Assembly (NCBI GenBank): GCA_016699635.1
Contig: CP064983.1
Location: 2,232,001 to 2,296,000 of the forward strand
DNA length: 64,000 nt
From: Bacteroidota bacterium
Lineage (GTDB): Bacteria; Bacteroidota; Bacteroidia; AKYH767-A; OLB10
Direction of reading: 5' to 3'
In this document: positions 11,701-22,400 of the stretch, piece by piece
Numbering within the stretch: position 1 is the first letter of the stretch
Layout: every line of letters begins with the position of its first letter
Program-made: the position numbers and the translations under genes
The notes under the pieces: generated by a model
The model's input: the letters and a program-made list of their open reading frames with translations, nothing else
What the model was told of the DNA's origin: nothing
The model's database searches: none

Positions 11701-13176
11701 ATGTTGTTTGTGCTGGCACCGGAAATGGTTATTGAAATACATCGTGCTGATGTTGTTGTATAACTATAAACTTTATCTTCTCCTGATTCATAAGTTGTTC
11801 CACAAGAAGAAACACTTAAATTATTATAGTCATCTCCAAAACATGCAGGTGTTTCATCATACTTGTTATATGGTAAAGATGCAATGACAGCCGGGCTGGC
11901 ACAAGTTCGTCCGGAATAATCAGTTGAAGGGGCAGAAATTCTTAACTTAAAAGCAAAACATGCAGTGCGCGAATCAACTACTAAATAATAGGTTGTTCCG
12001 GCTGTAACTGTAACACAAAGTGTTTTATCATCATTGCCGGTTTGTGAAGCAACGCAAACTCCTGTGCTACCGCCACAAGGTGCAGGAACAGGACTTCCAT
12101 CATAAAGAAATAATCCTGTATTATTTGCCGTTGAGGTTAATCTAATGGATATGTCACCAGATGTTGCCGGAGTAAAAACATAAACATTATCATCCTGTGC
12201 TTTGTATAAACCATTTCCACATGCAGGTGTATTACCTGAAGTCAGATCGTTACCATTACCACATGTTGATTGGTTGTTTGCAATAAATGGTAAACTGGCA
12301 ACATTGGTAACGCCATTGCCTAAATTGTAATTTACAACAGGAGCGACTAATAGTAAAGTTTGTAAATGCAAAACAACCAGTAGAAGTACGACAGTCTATT
12401 ACTGCATAATAAGTTGTACCGGCAGTTGCACAAAATGAAACTGACTTATTCCCGTTGCCCTGCTGATTTACTACACAGCCTGCACCATTTCCTTTTAACG
12501 GGCATGCATCAAATATAGAGAGAGTAGTATTGCTTGCGCCTGAATTAAATGATACTGTAACTGTACCTGTAGTTGCAGGAGTAAAGGACCATACCATATC
12601 TTCGCCTTCATAATAATTGGCTGTACCACATGCTTCCATACGGATTGCATTAACATCATTCTTTTGTGAACATGTGGTGCCTGATGCCATGGTATAAGGT
12701 AAAGAAGCTACACTTGTATAACCGGTACCTAAACCTGCAGGACAATTATAACTAAAATCTAAGCGATATGCCATTGTACCTAAGTTGCTCTGAGTAGCAC
12801 AAGTCCTTCTTGTGGTCAAAACACGATAAGTGCCGGTTGTGACACATGTCCATTCTAAGTAAGAGGCTGAACCACAAAAGTCATTATTATAGGCACCAGG
12901 AATGATTACCCCTGCATTGTCGTTAATTGTAATTTCAGTATTTCTTGATGTACTTCCACCATCAGCAGCACAAAATGAAAAAATGTATTTATAACCTGCA
13001 GTTGCAGCAAAATTCTGATAATCTCTACCATCAACAGCAACAGTTTGCCAATTAATTGTAGGAGTAATAGTGCCGGCTAATGTGCCAACATTACATTGAG
13101 CACTTACATTAATAACATTGATTGTAATCAATGCGAAAAATAAAGTTAAGTATTTGATTGTAGTCTTCATACTCAT
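8733..13176 (-). CDS. Large T9SS-exported surface protein with repeated PPC-like modules, frameshifted
   Basis: Two overlapping frames (8733-12371 and 12256-13176) join at 12341-12350, where one extra base in the minus-strand AGTCGCTCC breaks the frame; together they encode about 1480 residues. A signal peptide (LTLFFALITINVINVSAQ) leads at least five beta-sandwich modules, each closing with a copy of a shared motif (TAGTTYYAVID, TAGTTYYLVVDS, PAAGTYYIIVDT, IPGNTYYVVVDG, AAGEVYILVVSN), as in pre-peptidase C-terminal domains. A repetitive parallel-beta stretch follows, then a fibronectin-like domain (VELLSFEAT...), and finally a type A T9SS tail (NPYRGSTKINYSIP). It is probably displayed on the cell surface or secreted. 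The start overlaps the stop of the small upstream gene as ATGA. Confidence 0.85.
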
Positions 13177-13535
13177 TGATTTATAGATTTACTGTATAAG
13201 ATTTCTTCTTTTGCATTACAAACTTTTTCTGCTATCTGAAATGAAGCTTGTTTTTTTACGTTAAAACTTAATTCCATTTTGTCCATAAGCTCTGAAAAAG
13301 CATCCATAGAACTTTCTGGCATTCGTACCATTAGTAAATGCTGACTTTCACAGAAACCATGAAACTCAAGACCATTAATTGTTTTAAGACTATTTTTAAA
13401 ATCAGGAAGTTGTTTTACCAAATCCATCTGCGGAACTCCAAAAACATAGTCCTTTAATTTTTGTCCGTTAATGTTTTCCTGACAGAAGGCAACTTTTGTC
13501 AGCATCAACAATACCATGAATACAAGTTTTTTCAT
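13173..13535 (-). CDS. Small exported protein of unknown function
   Basis: A 120-residue protein with a signal peptide (MKKLVFMVLLMLTKVAFCQ). The mature part is mixed alpha/beta with no motif I recognise. It overlaps the downstream T9SS surface protein by ATGA (13173-13176), so the two are translationally coupled and should be made together. An accessory or partner role for the big surface protein is an inference from this coupling only. Confidence 0.75.
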   Translation of the reverse strand: MKKLVFMVLLMLTKVAFCQENINGQKLKDYVFGVPQMDLVKQLPDFKNSLKTINGLEFHGFCESQHLLMVRMPESSMDAFSELMDKMELSFNVKKQASFQIAEKVCNAKEEILYSKSINQ

Positions 13536-13725
13536 ATTAAAATGATTTTAACAGTGCTTATATACGCCCAACTTTACCAAAAGGTTATAGTTAGACCAAA
13601 GCAATTACTTTTGTAAGGTGTGTAATGTTTTAGGCTTAATGTTGATAGTTTTATAATCATTTAAGCCGTTTACCTTGTAGTTTGATATTTATTACAGAAA
13701 TTAGCAGCAAATTATTTTTTGAAAC

Positions 13726-14478
13726 TTGAGCAGCACAGATAAAAAAATTTATTTTATTAGTGACTTTCATCTCGGAGCACCAACAAGTGAAGAGAGTTTG
13801 GTGAGAGAGCGTAAAATCTGCCAATGGTTAGATACAATTAAGGCTGATGTTTCAATCCTTTTTATCCTTGGTGATGTATTTGATTTTTGGTTTGAATACC
13901 GTCATGTTGTGCCAAAAGGATATGTAAGAATTTTAGGAAAATTGGCAGAAATAGCCGACAAAGGAATACCAATCTATCTGTTTACAGGCAATCATGATAT
14001 GTGGATGTTTGATTATTTGCCAAAAGAATTGGGTATTAAACTTTACCGTCAGCCGGAAGAATTTGTATTTGATAACAAAAAGTTCTTAATCGGTCACGGT
14101 GATGGCTTAGGACCCGGTGATCATGGATATAAGTTCATCAAAAAAGTCTTTGCCAATAAGTTTTGTCAATGGCTGTTTGCCCGGTTGCATCCAAATTTTG
14201 GAATTTCTTTAGCCAACTTCTGGAGCCGTAAAAGCAGACAACATACCGGGCATCATGATGCTAAGTATTTAGGTGATGATAAAGAATTTTTGGTTCAGTA
14301 TATTATCGAAACTGAAAAATCAAAACATTTTGATTATTATATATTTGGACATAGGCATCTGCCAATTGATAAACAAATAGGCGATAGCCACTATATTAAT
14401 TTGGGCGATTGGCTTTCATACTTTACTTATGCAGAATGGGATGGAAGTAAACTTTCTTTAAAGAAATTTGAAGCATAG
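13726..14478 (+). CDS. lpxH: UDP-2,3-diacylglucosamine diphosphatase LpxH
   Basis: A metallophosphoesterase of 250 residues that cleaves UDP-2,3-diacylglucosamine to lipid X and UMP, the fourth step of lipid A synthesis, at the inner face of the cytoplasmic membrane. All calcineurin-fold metal motifs are in order: SDFHLG, GDVFDFW, GNHD, GHGDG and GHRHLP. The best start is TTG at 13726: a stop lies two codons upstream and no ATG lies before SDFHLG. The length fits LpxH. It is followed 10 bp later by a YejM-like gene. A general LpxH2/YbbF-type phosphoesterase is the alternative. Confidence 0.87.
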   Translation: MSSTDKKIYFISDFHLGAPTSEESLVRERKICQWLDTIKADVSILFILGDVFDFWFEYRHVVPKGYVRILGKLAEIADKGIPIYLFTGNHDMWMFDYLPKELGIKLYRQPEEFVFDNKKFLIGHGDGLGPGDHGYKFIKKVFANKFCQWLFARLHPNFGISLANFWSRKSRQHTGHHDAKYLGDDKEFLVQYIIETEKSKHFDYYIFGHRHLPIDKQIGDSHYINLGDWLSYFTYAEWDGSKLSLKKFEA

Positions 14479-14488
14479 GTGATTTTCC

Positions 14489-16331
14489 ATGAAAAAATTT
14501 AATGCTTTAAAATTTGGCGCTTGGTTTTTTCTGGCTATTTCAATTCTTGCAATAGTAGTGTCGTTTCGTTACTTAAATTATGTATCAACAGGTGGAGATT
14601 GGTTAACTATAATATATCGGGCTGCAACGGTACTTAGTCATTGTTCTGCATTGTCATTTTTAATTTATGGTTTACTGTTTGTTCCTGTAGCATTACTTTT
14701 TAAGAGGAAACAGGTTTTAATTTGGTGTGCTGTAGTAATTGGTTCAGTTTCTTTATTACTATTCATTTTAGATACTTTTGTCTATGACCTTTACAGGTTT
14801 CATATCAATGGTTTTGTTTTGGATATGGTTTTTGGCGGTGCTTTCTCAGAAATTTTCGTTTTTGATTTTTTAATGTACTTAAAGGTAGCTGCATTTGTAG
14901 TTTTACTCACCGCAATTGTTTATTTGCTTGCACGAATTATATGGAGTTTATTTGAAACAGACAAACTGAGAGGAGGAAATCAAATTGCTTCTTTGTTAGT
15001 TGGACTTTTAATAGGCAGCCATCTGCTTCATGCATGGGCTTATGCAACTTCTTATCGCTCAATTCAACAATCATCACTTTATTTTCCATTGTATTTTCCA
15101 TTGCGTGCCAATAAACTTCTCAGTAAACTTGGAGTTGCAGCTGATAATCAAAAACAAGAATGGGAAAATTTGCAAGATGGAAATGACAAAGCAATTCAAT
15201 ATCCATTAAGACCACTAACATTTGATACTGTAACTAAATATCCTAACATATTATTTATTTTAATGGATGCCTGGCAGTTTGAAACTTTTAATAATGAAGT
15301 AACCCCAAATATTTTTCGTTTCTCAGAAGGAAAAATCCTATTTAACCGGCACTACAGCGGAAGCAATGGAACTCGTGGCGGCATCTTTTCTATGTTTTAT
15401 GGAATACCGTCTTTATATTGGGAAGATTTTCTGATTAACAGAATCAGCCCGGTTTTTTTGGATGAGTTACAGAAAAGAAATTATGAAATGAAGATTCTTG
15501 CTAGTGCAGCCTTGGTAAGTCCTGAGTTTGATAAGACTGTTTTTTCAAAAATTAATAACTTGCGTACACACACTCCGGGAAAAATTTTACAGAGCGTGAT
15601 GAAAATATAACCAAAGACTTTATTGAGTGGATGAATACATCTGCTTTTCAAAAACCATTTTTTGGTTTTTTGTTTTATGACTCACCACACAATTATAATT
15701 TACCTTACTGGTTGCCTCACCCTTTTAAACCTTATTGGGAAAATGTAGATCATACCGTGCTTAACAATGATTTTGATCCTGTTCCATTTTATAACAGTTA
15801 TAAAAATACAGTTTGGTTTTGTGATTCATTGATTCAACAAGTATTGTCTAAACTTGAAGAAAAGAATTTGTTGGAGAATACCATTGTTGTAATTACCTCA
15901 GATCATGGACAGGAGTTTAATGAAAACAAGAAAATTATTGGGGACATACCAGCAATTTTTCCAAATACCAACTTCAGGTTCCTTGTATAATATCATGGTA
16001 AGGAAAAAATGCTGAAGCAATAAGTAGGTTTACATCCCATTATGATTTAGTCCCTACACTAATGCAAGATGTATTAAAGTGCAGAAATTTAGTTTCGGAT
16101 TATTCATTCGGTAATAATTTGTTTGATACAACAGAACAACGGGTTTTTGTTGCCGGAAGTAAGGAGCATTTTGCATTTATTGATTTGCAGAAAAATCAGA
16201 TTAATACAGTTAATTTTAATGGTTCAATGACGGTTACAGATATGCAATTGAATGAATTAAATGTTAAACCTGATGCAAAAATGCTGAACGATTGTGTTTT
16301 GGACTTGCAACGATACTACAAGCCACATTAG
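14489..16331 (+). CDS. YejM/PbgA-like inner-membrane protein with alkaline phosphatase/sulfatase-fold domain, frameshifted
   Basis: About 610 residues after joining pieces 14489-15610, 15631-15990 and 16062-16331. Breaks lie at A5/T4 (15580-15588), A4 (15931-15935) and 15990-16005, where an in-frame TAA at 15999 stands in a W-P-G-K-type motif. Five membrane helices are visible (about residues 8-28, 47-71, 76-99, 121-151, 165-187), followed by YRFHINGFV-type sequence and a soluble domain with NILFILMDAWQ, HYSGSNGTRGGIFSMFYGIP, SDHGQEF, NYWGHTS and TSHYDLVPTLM. This is the YejM (PbgA) layout; in enterobacteria YejM controls LpxC turnover and so lipopolysaccharide level. Its place behind lpxH supports a lipid A or envelope role. 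Catalysis versus regulation cannot be decided here. Confidence 0.82.
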
Positions 16332-16333
16332 AA

Positions 16334-17257
16334 TCAGCTTTTAGGGTTAAGAAAAATTTCTGCCAGCATGCAACGTACACTACCACCACCAATTGATTCA
16401 ATAGTATCAATGGAGGAGTATAGGATGTCTGAATGTTTTTCAATAGTTTTTATTTGTTCTGTTGAAAATGCATTAAATGCAGTAGTTGACATTGTAAGTA
16501 CTGGGCGTTCAGTATTAGTTTGAAGTTGTAAAGCATTGCCACAGAAAGAATACACCTGTTGTTGTGAAATCAGAATGGGGTTCAGATTATTAGTTTCAAA
16601 ATATTCAAACAGTGCAGTACGTTCTGATTTTGATTTCAGATTATCAATTGCTGCAATAACAAAACCGTTACCAATGCACATACATACATTAGTATGATAG
16701 ACTGGTGTGTTGTTTTCATCAGTGTAATTCAGTATTATTGTTTGATAACCTAATTTTTTGTTGATATTATTTGCCAACTCAGTATTTGTTCTTTCTGAGA
16801 TTGAAGCAAAACAAATTTTGTTTTTGTGATCAAATACTAAGCTGCCTGTTCCTTCTAAAAATTTATTTTCATTTTCGAATGGAGTCATGTCAACGACCTC
16901 TTTAATTTGAAAAGAATTCTTTAAATAATTTATAAGTGCAGCATTCCGTTCGTTTCTTCTGTTAGCAGCAAGCATTGGATAAAGTACCAAAGTATCATTA
17001 TCATGAGTACTAAACCAATTGTTCGGAAACACAGCATCAGGTGTGTTATGTTCGCAGTTTTCATAGGCATAAATCACATTGATGTTGCTATCAATTAATT
17101 TATCTCTTAACAAACGACTTTCCTTTTCAGCTTCAAGCTGTATTTGCTGATTGCTTAATCTGTTATTTTGTTTCTGAAAGACATTGTCTTTGCTTGTTTC
17201 TATGTTAAAACCAAAAGAAGTTGGCTTTATCATAAGAACAGTTGATGCAAAGTGCAT
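16334..17257 (-). CDS. ctlX: Citrulline utilization hydrolase CtlX-type, arginine deiminase-related
   Basis: A 307-residue guanidino-modifying-enzyme fold protein. Visible family marks are DAVFPNNWFSTH (74-85), the acidic residue E135 in LEGTGS, the catalytic histidine H188 in VYHTNV and the catalytic cysteine C296 in GGGSVRCMLAE near the C-terminus. CtlX proteins are linked to citrulline or arginine use in Bacteroidota, but the exact substrate is only inferred. It is the last gene of a minus-strand operon after lipA and gapA, 5 bp behind gapA, and abuts the convergent YejM-like gene. Confidence 0.83.
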   Translation of the reverse strand: MHFASTVLMIKPTSFGFNIETSKDNVFQKQNNRLSNQQIQLEAEKESRLLRDKLIDSNINVIYAYENCEHNTPDAVFPNNWFSTHDNDTLVLYPMLAANRRNERNAALINYLKNSFQIKEVVDMTPFENENKFLEGTGSLVFDHKNKICFASISERTNTELANNINKKLGYQTIILNYTDENNTPVYHTNVCMCIGNGFVIAAIDNLKSKSERTALFEYFETNNLNPILISQQQVYSFCGNALQLQTNTERPVLTMSTTAFNAFSTEQIKTIEKHSDILYSSIDTIESIGGGSVRCMLAEIFLNPKS

Positions 17258-17262
17258 ATTGT

Positions 17263-18254
17263 TTATTGCTTGCCAACTAATGCTGTCAGTTCAGCTAAAC
17301 GTGTGCTGTAGCCCATTTCATTATCGTACCAGCCAACAACTTTAACCATTTTACCAAGTACAGATGTGAGCATTGAATCAAAAATGCATGAATGTGTATT
17401 GCCGATAATGTCAACAGACACTATTGGGTCGGTTGTGTATTCAATAATGCCTTTCATAGAGCCTTGCGATGCTTCCAAAAATTTTTGATTTATAGCTTCA
17501 ACAGTGGCATCGTGTTTAAGAATGCAGGTGATATCTGTTATTGAACCATCTATTACCGGAACTCTGATTCCTGCACCACCAATCATACCTTTAAGGTCAG
17601 GAAAAATTTCTGTCACTGCCTTAGCAGCACCTGTTGTTGTGGGAATAATGGATTGTGCAGCAGCACGTGCCCTTCGTAAATCTTTATGTGGAGCATCGTG
17701 TATATTTTGATCGCCTGTGTAAGCATGCACTGTAGTAATGTAAGCACTTTCTACTCCCCAATTGTCCTGAAGTATTTTTATCATTGGTGCTGCATTGTTT
17801 GTGGTGCAACTTGCATTGGAAATTATTTTCTCACTTCCGTCAAGTATGTTTTCATTCACGCCCAACACAACAGACTTTAAATTTCCTGATCCGGGTGCAG
17901 AAATTATTACTTTTCGTGCGCCTGCTTTTATATGGGCTTCTGCCAATTCAGCTTTGTGAAACGCCCTGTTGATTCAATCACTACATCTACCTGTAAATCT
18001 TTCCATGGCAACATTGCAGGATCTTTTTCTGCATAAACAGGAATAGTTTGATTATTGATGATGATTGCTTTTTCTGCAGAAGTAACAGTTCCATCAAACT
18101 TGCCATGGATACTATCGTATTTAAATAAATGAGCTAACGTTTTTGGGTCTGTCAAATCATTGATGCCTACAATAGTCAGGTTTTTATTCAGAAGTAATTT
18201 TTTTAAAACTGTACGGCCAATTCTTCCAAAGCCGTTTATTGCAACACGTGTCAT
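17263..18254 (-). CDS. gapA: Glyceraldehyde-3-phosphate dehydrogenase, type I, frameshifted
   Basis: Glycolytic/gluconeogenic enzyme converting glyceraldehyde-3-phosphate, phosphate and NAD to 1,3-bisphosphoglycerate in the cytoplasm. The N-terminal Rossmann part (18254 down, INGFGRIGRTVL) ends in ESTGRFTK and then a stop. The catalytic part resumes in another frame with ELAEAHIKAGARKVIISAPG, so one base is missing near 17950-17957. The catalytic cysteine in SNASCTTNNAAP, the TGAAKAV loop and the C-terminal WYDNEMGYS are all present, and the total of about 330 residues is normal. Such a core enzyme is unlikely to be truly broken. It starts 12 bp after the lipA stop. Confidence 0.92.
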
Positions 18255-18266
18255 AATTTATTATAA

Positions 18267-19136
18267 TTAAACATCAAAAGTTAAATGTCTTTCTGCATGA
18301 TAGCTGGAGCGTACTAAGCCCGCTTTCAACATATTTAAAACCCATTTCAAGGCCTATTTGTTTGTATTCTTTAAAAACAGCAGGATTAACAAATTCTGCA
18401 ATAGGTAAATGTTCCTTGGTTGGTTGAAGGTATTGTCCTAAAGTTAAAATATGAACTCCGTTTTGATATAAGTCATTCATAGTTTCTAAAACTTCATCAC
18501 GTGTTTCGCCTAAACCTAACATCACACCTGATTTTGTTCTTAATCCAAAAGCATTGATTCGTTTTAAGGCTTCAAGACTTCTGTCGTATTTTGCCTGAAC
18601 ACGTACTTCTTTTGTAAGTCTTCTTACTGTCTCCAAATTGTGCGACATAATCTCAGGTCTTTCCTGCATCACTCGCTCTAAATTTTCCCATTTTCCGGCA
18701 AAGTCCGGAACCAATGTTTCCATTGTTGTTCCTTCTGAAATTTCTCTAACCTTTCTGATGGTTTCTGCCCAAATTTCAGAACCGCCATCTTTCAAATCAT
18801 CACGGTCAACACTGGTGATTACACAATGTTTTACTTTCATCAACTTAACGGATTCTGCAACACGTTGCGGTTCAGTTTATCAACTGCTAAAGGTTTCCCA
18901 GTTGCAACAGCACAAAATTTGCAAGAACGTGTACAGATGTTTCCAAGAATCATAAATGTAGCAGTACCTGCTCCCCAACATTCACCCATGTTTGGGCAAT
19001 TGCCACTTTCACATATTGTGTGCAGTTTGTTGTTGTCAACAATGCCTCGAACTTTTCTGTATTCTTCGCCAATAGGTAGTTTTACTTTTAACCATTCGGG
19101 CTTTTTATATAATCGCTCTTTAGCTTTTTCTTCCAT
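18267..19136 (-). CDS. lipA: Lipoyl synthase, radical SAM, two frameshifts
   Basis: Inserts two sulfurs into protein-bound octanoate to make the lipoyl cofactor of 2-oxoacid dehydrogenases. Both iron-sulfur sites are visible: the auxiliary cluster motif CESGNCPNMGEC and the radical SAM motif CTRSCKFC. The first frame (from 19136) fails at 18872-18880, after KPLAVDK; the second (from 18843) fails at 18314-18322, after KYVESG. Correcting one base at each gives the usual end LVRSSYHAERHLTFDV with a TAA at 18267-18269, about 289 residues in all. It is first in an operon with gapA and ctlX, and a terminator separates it from the upstream tRNA-Ala. Confidence 0.92.
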
Positions 19137-19210
19137 ACTGCAAAATTAAACAAATCATTGGCTGCGATAGTTTGAACAAACTTAACTTTAAGGCTAATTT
19201 TCTATTGAAA

Positions 19211-19240
19211 GAAATAAAAAATCCCGCATGTAACGGGATA
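19211..19240 (-). terminator. Rho-independent terminator after tRNA-Ala
   Basis: ATCCCG at 19221-19226 pairs with CGGGAT at 19234-19239, a six-base stem with a seven-base loop; on the minus strand it is followed by a T-rich stretch (complement of 19212-19220). It lies just downstream of the tRNA and upstream of lipA. Confidence 0.7.
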
Positions 19241-19251
19241 ATTTTTAATTG

Positions 19252-19325
<74 letters not shown>

Positions 19326-19394
19326 TGATTAAAGATGTTCGTTTGAACGGGTTGCAAAGAAATGAAAAATTAAAATTATACTGTGTGATGAGAG

Positions 19395-19435
19395 AAAAAA
19401 AAGAGGCTGTCCTTTGGAGACAGCCTCTTTTTTTT
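19395..19435. terminator. Strong bidirectional terminator
   Basis: GAGGCTGTC (19403-19411) pairs perfectly with GACAGCCTC (19419-19427) around loop CTTTGGA, flanked by A8 on one side and T8 on the other. It ends the giant T9SS gene on the minus strand and isolates it from the tRNA gene. Confidence 0.88.
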
Positions 19436-19449
19436 AATTGTATTTAAAA

Positions 19450-22400
19450 TTATTTAGCAATAACCATCTTTTTAACTAATTGACGGTCGTTGTGCTTCAA
19501 TACATAAAAATAAACACCACTAGCCAGATTTTCTGCACTTACAGTAATGTTGTAAGTACCTGCAGAAAGATTTGCGTTAACAGGCGTCATAAGAACTTTG
19601 CCTGTAACATCAACAATGTCAAGTTGTGTACTTCCGTTGTCTGATAAGTTGAATGTAATTACAGAGTAATCACTAAATGGATTCGGTGTATTCTGTATCA
19701 TATCAAACGTGTTGTTCAGATCTGTCAAACCGGTAGTACATAATGTAATCGGAGTTTTTACCTCTAAACATACATCATCAATTGCCCAACCTTCATCACG
19801 AACACTGAAGTCAGAATTAAATCTCCATCTGAAGATAACTTGTTGTGGTCCTGCAGTAGGCAAGCAAATATCATGTCCTACCTGACCCCAACCACCGCTG
19901 TTGCCTGACCATCCCGGATGTACAGGAGGAACAGGTCCTAATGCAGTGATGCTGTATGTATTCATCCAGTTTGGATCATGATCGTCACCTAACTGAGTCC
20001 ATGTTGCACCTAAGTTAGTAGAGTATTCAAATGTTCCGCCATCTTCATTTCTTTCTGTCATAAAACTATGCCAGAAATTGATGTTGTATGTCAATCCACC
20101 GGTTAAAGTAAATACAGGTGAGAACAATGCAGAAGTATCACGATTTGGATATTGGCCTGCAAGGCTAGTAAACCATGAATTTACAGGACTGTGATTTCCA
20201 CCTAACTTAACAGATGTTCCTAAATCCCAGCTTGAATTTGCAGAATAAGATGTTGAATTTAAAGTTACCCAACGATAGCCGCTTTCAAAATCATAACATT
20301 TTGAAGATGCACCTGCACCAACAGTGGCAGAGTCAAACACCTGAACAGAATAGCAGATGGTATCACCAATTGGTTTTAAATCTGCAGACTGATTTGGGAA
20401 GTAGGTAGAAACACATACATTATGGAAGCCTGGAGATGCAATCCAACCGTTAACATAAGTGTAATTAATGTTGGTGTTTGGATTTAATGGTGTTGTTAAT
20501 GTAACAGTATCGTTAGAGATAATATTTCCATCAACACTTAATGTAGTAACGAAGTTGTTTACAGCAGAAGTACCATCGTTATAAATCTTAGACTTAAATG
20601 GCATACTCTGTCCAGGGAAAATAAATGGAGGACCTGGATTTGCAGTTGAAACAGCTACAGGAGTTACAGTTAAAGGAACCGGTACTGTAACACAGAAGTC
20701 GTCAATAGAATAACCATTTGTCTGAACAGAACCATCTGAAGTAAAGATATAGCGGAACTGAACCATTGGTTGATTGTTGAATATAGGATCTAACTTACGC
20801 ATACTACGTATCCATCCTGTTGGTAATGGACAAGTAGCTAAGCCTTGAGTCCATGCATATTGCTGACTAGAGTTCAATTGATTTTCGTTGTACCAATTAA
20901 ATTGACCCATAGTTAAAGTATCGCATGGTGTTCCGAGAATTGTCCATGCTCCATTGCCAATACGATATTCCATGCGTGTACCATCCCAATTGCTCTCTGA
21001 TGCAACATTTTGCCAGAAACTAATGGTGGCATCTACTGCATTGGTTAGGTCAAATATTGGAGTATAAAGTTCTGAGTTGGCATTGGCACCATAAACACTA
21101 TTCAGGTTAATATCCCAACAGTTTACTCCGCTATAAGCCGAATTTGTTGTTCCGAATGTCGGTGTTCCGAATTGCCAGTCAGAACCCGGTGTTGTGCTAT
21201 TGTTCTTAGTTGACCATCCTATGTTTCCATTTTCAAAATCATCACAATAAGAATTGTTAAAGTCAACAACAATTACCGGAACTCCAACTGCTGCACCTGC
21301 TAAAGTATCATTTGCGGAATTACAGTCACCCGATAAGTCAGTCCATGCAGTAATAGTATATTGTCCACCAGGTGTTGTATATGGTGTTGGTAATATAATA
21401 GTAGCATTACCATTAGGAGCAAGGTTGCCTGTCCATGCATAAGGTGGAAGCACCGGTGTTCCATTGACAGCATAAGTAATATTTAAGCTTGTAAGGGCTG
21501 CTGTTCCATAGTTATGAATAGTAACCTGAACAGAATCCTGAGAACCTTGCATTAATGTGTTTCCAATTGATGAATTATATGAAGTTACTGCAGTTACACC
21601 TGCATCAGGTGAACAAGGTATGCTAACACAGAAGTTGTCAAGAGACACACCAACACCACCCGTACCAAATGTCGTTGCATAGAATATAAATCTGAAACGA
21701 ATTGTAGTTGGTGAAGTAATTAGCAGGTTATTCAGGAAGTAAGTAGATTTTTTCCAGCCTGAAGAATTATTATTGAATGCAGGATTATTGGTAAAATCAA
21801 GATTGGCAGTGGTGTACCAGTTTGAAGCATTTGGATCGCCCATTGTACCTAATACACTCCAGTTTGTACCATCAATTGTGTATTCAACCCAGAAACCATC
21901 AGTATTTGCTGTACTGTAATTACTGAAGAATGACATTGTAAGGTTACTTGCTGATAAACCTGTTATATCATAAATTGGTGTATATAAGGTATCAATTTCA
22001 TTTTGTACATATCCTGTATTAAGGTTAATGTCCCATGCATTTACTCCTGAATAAGCACCAGTGGTAGCACCAAATGCCGGTGTACCTAATTGCCATTCAT
22101 TAGAACCACCTGTTGGTGTTGATAGCCAACCAACGTTACCATTTTCAAAATCATCACAGGATGTTAATGTAAGTACAGGAATACCCGTGCTACTGATACA
22201 AGTAGTATCATTAAATGGTAATCCATCATTTGGTAATGAAGTATAGGCACACATTGAAAATGGTCCTGAAGGAATGGTAAAGCAAGGTGTAATAGTAAAT
22301 ACTGTTGATGCTCCGGGAGCAAGGTTACCTGACCAGGTTGCTGTTTGAGTTGCACCTGTACTTGCAACATAAGTAACCGGAGTAGAAGTTATTGGTTGAC

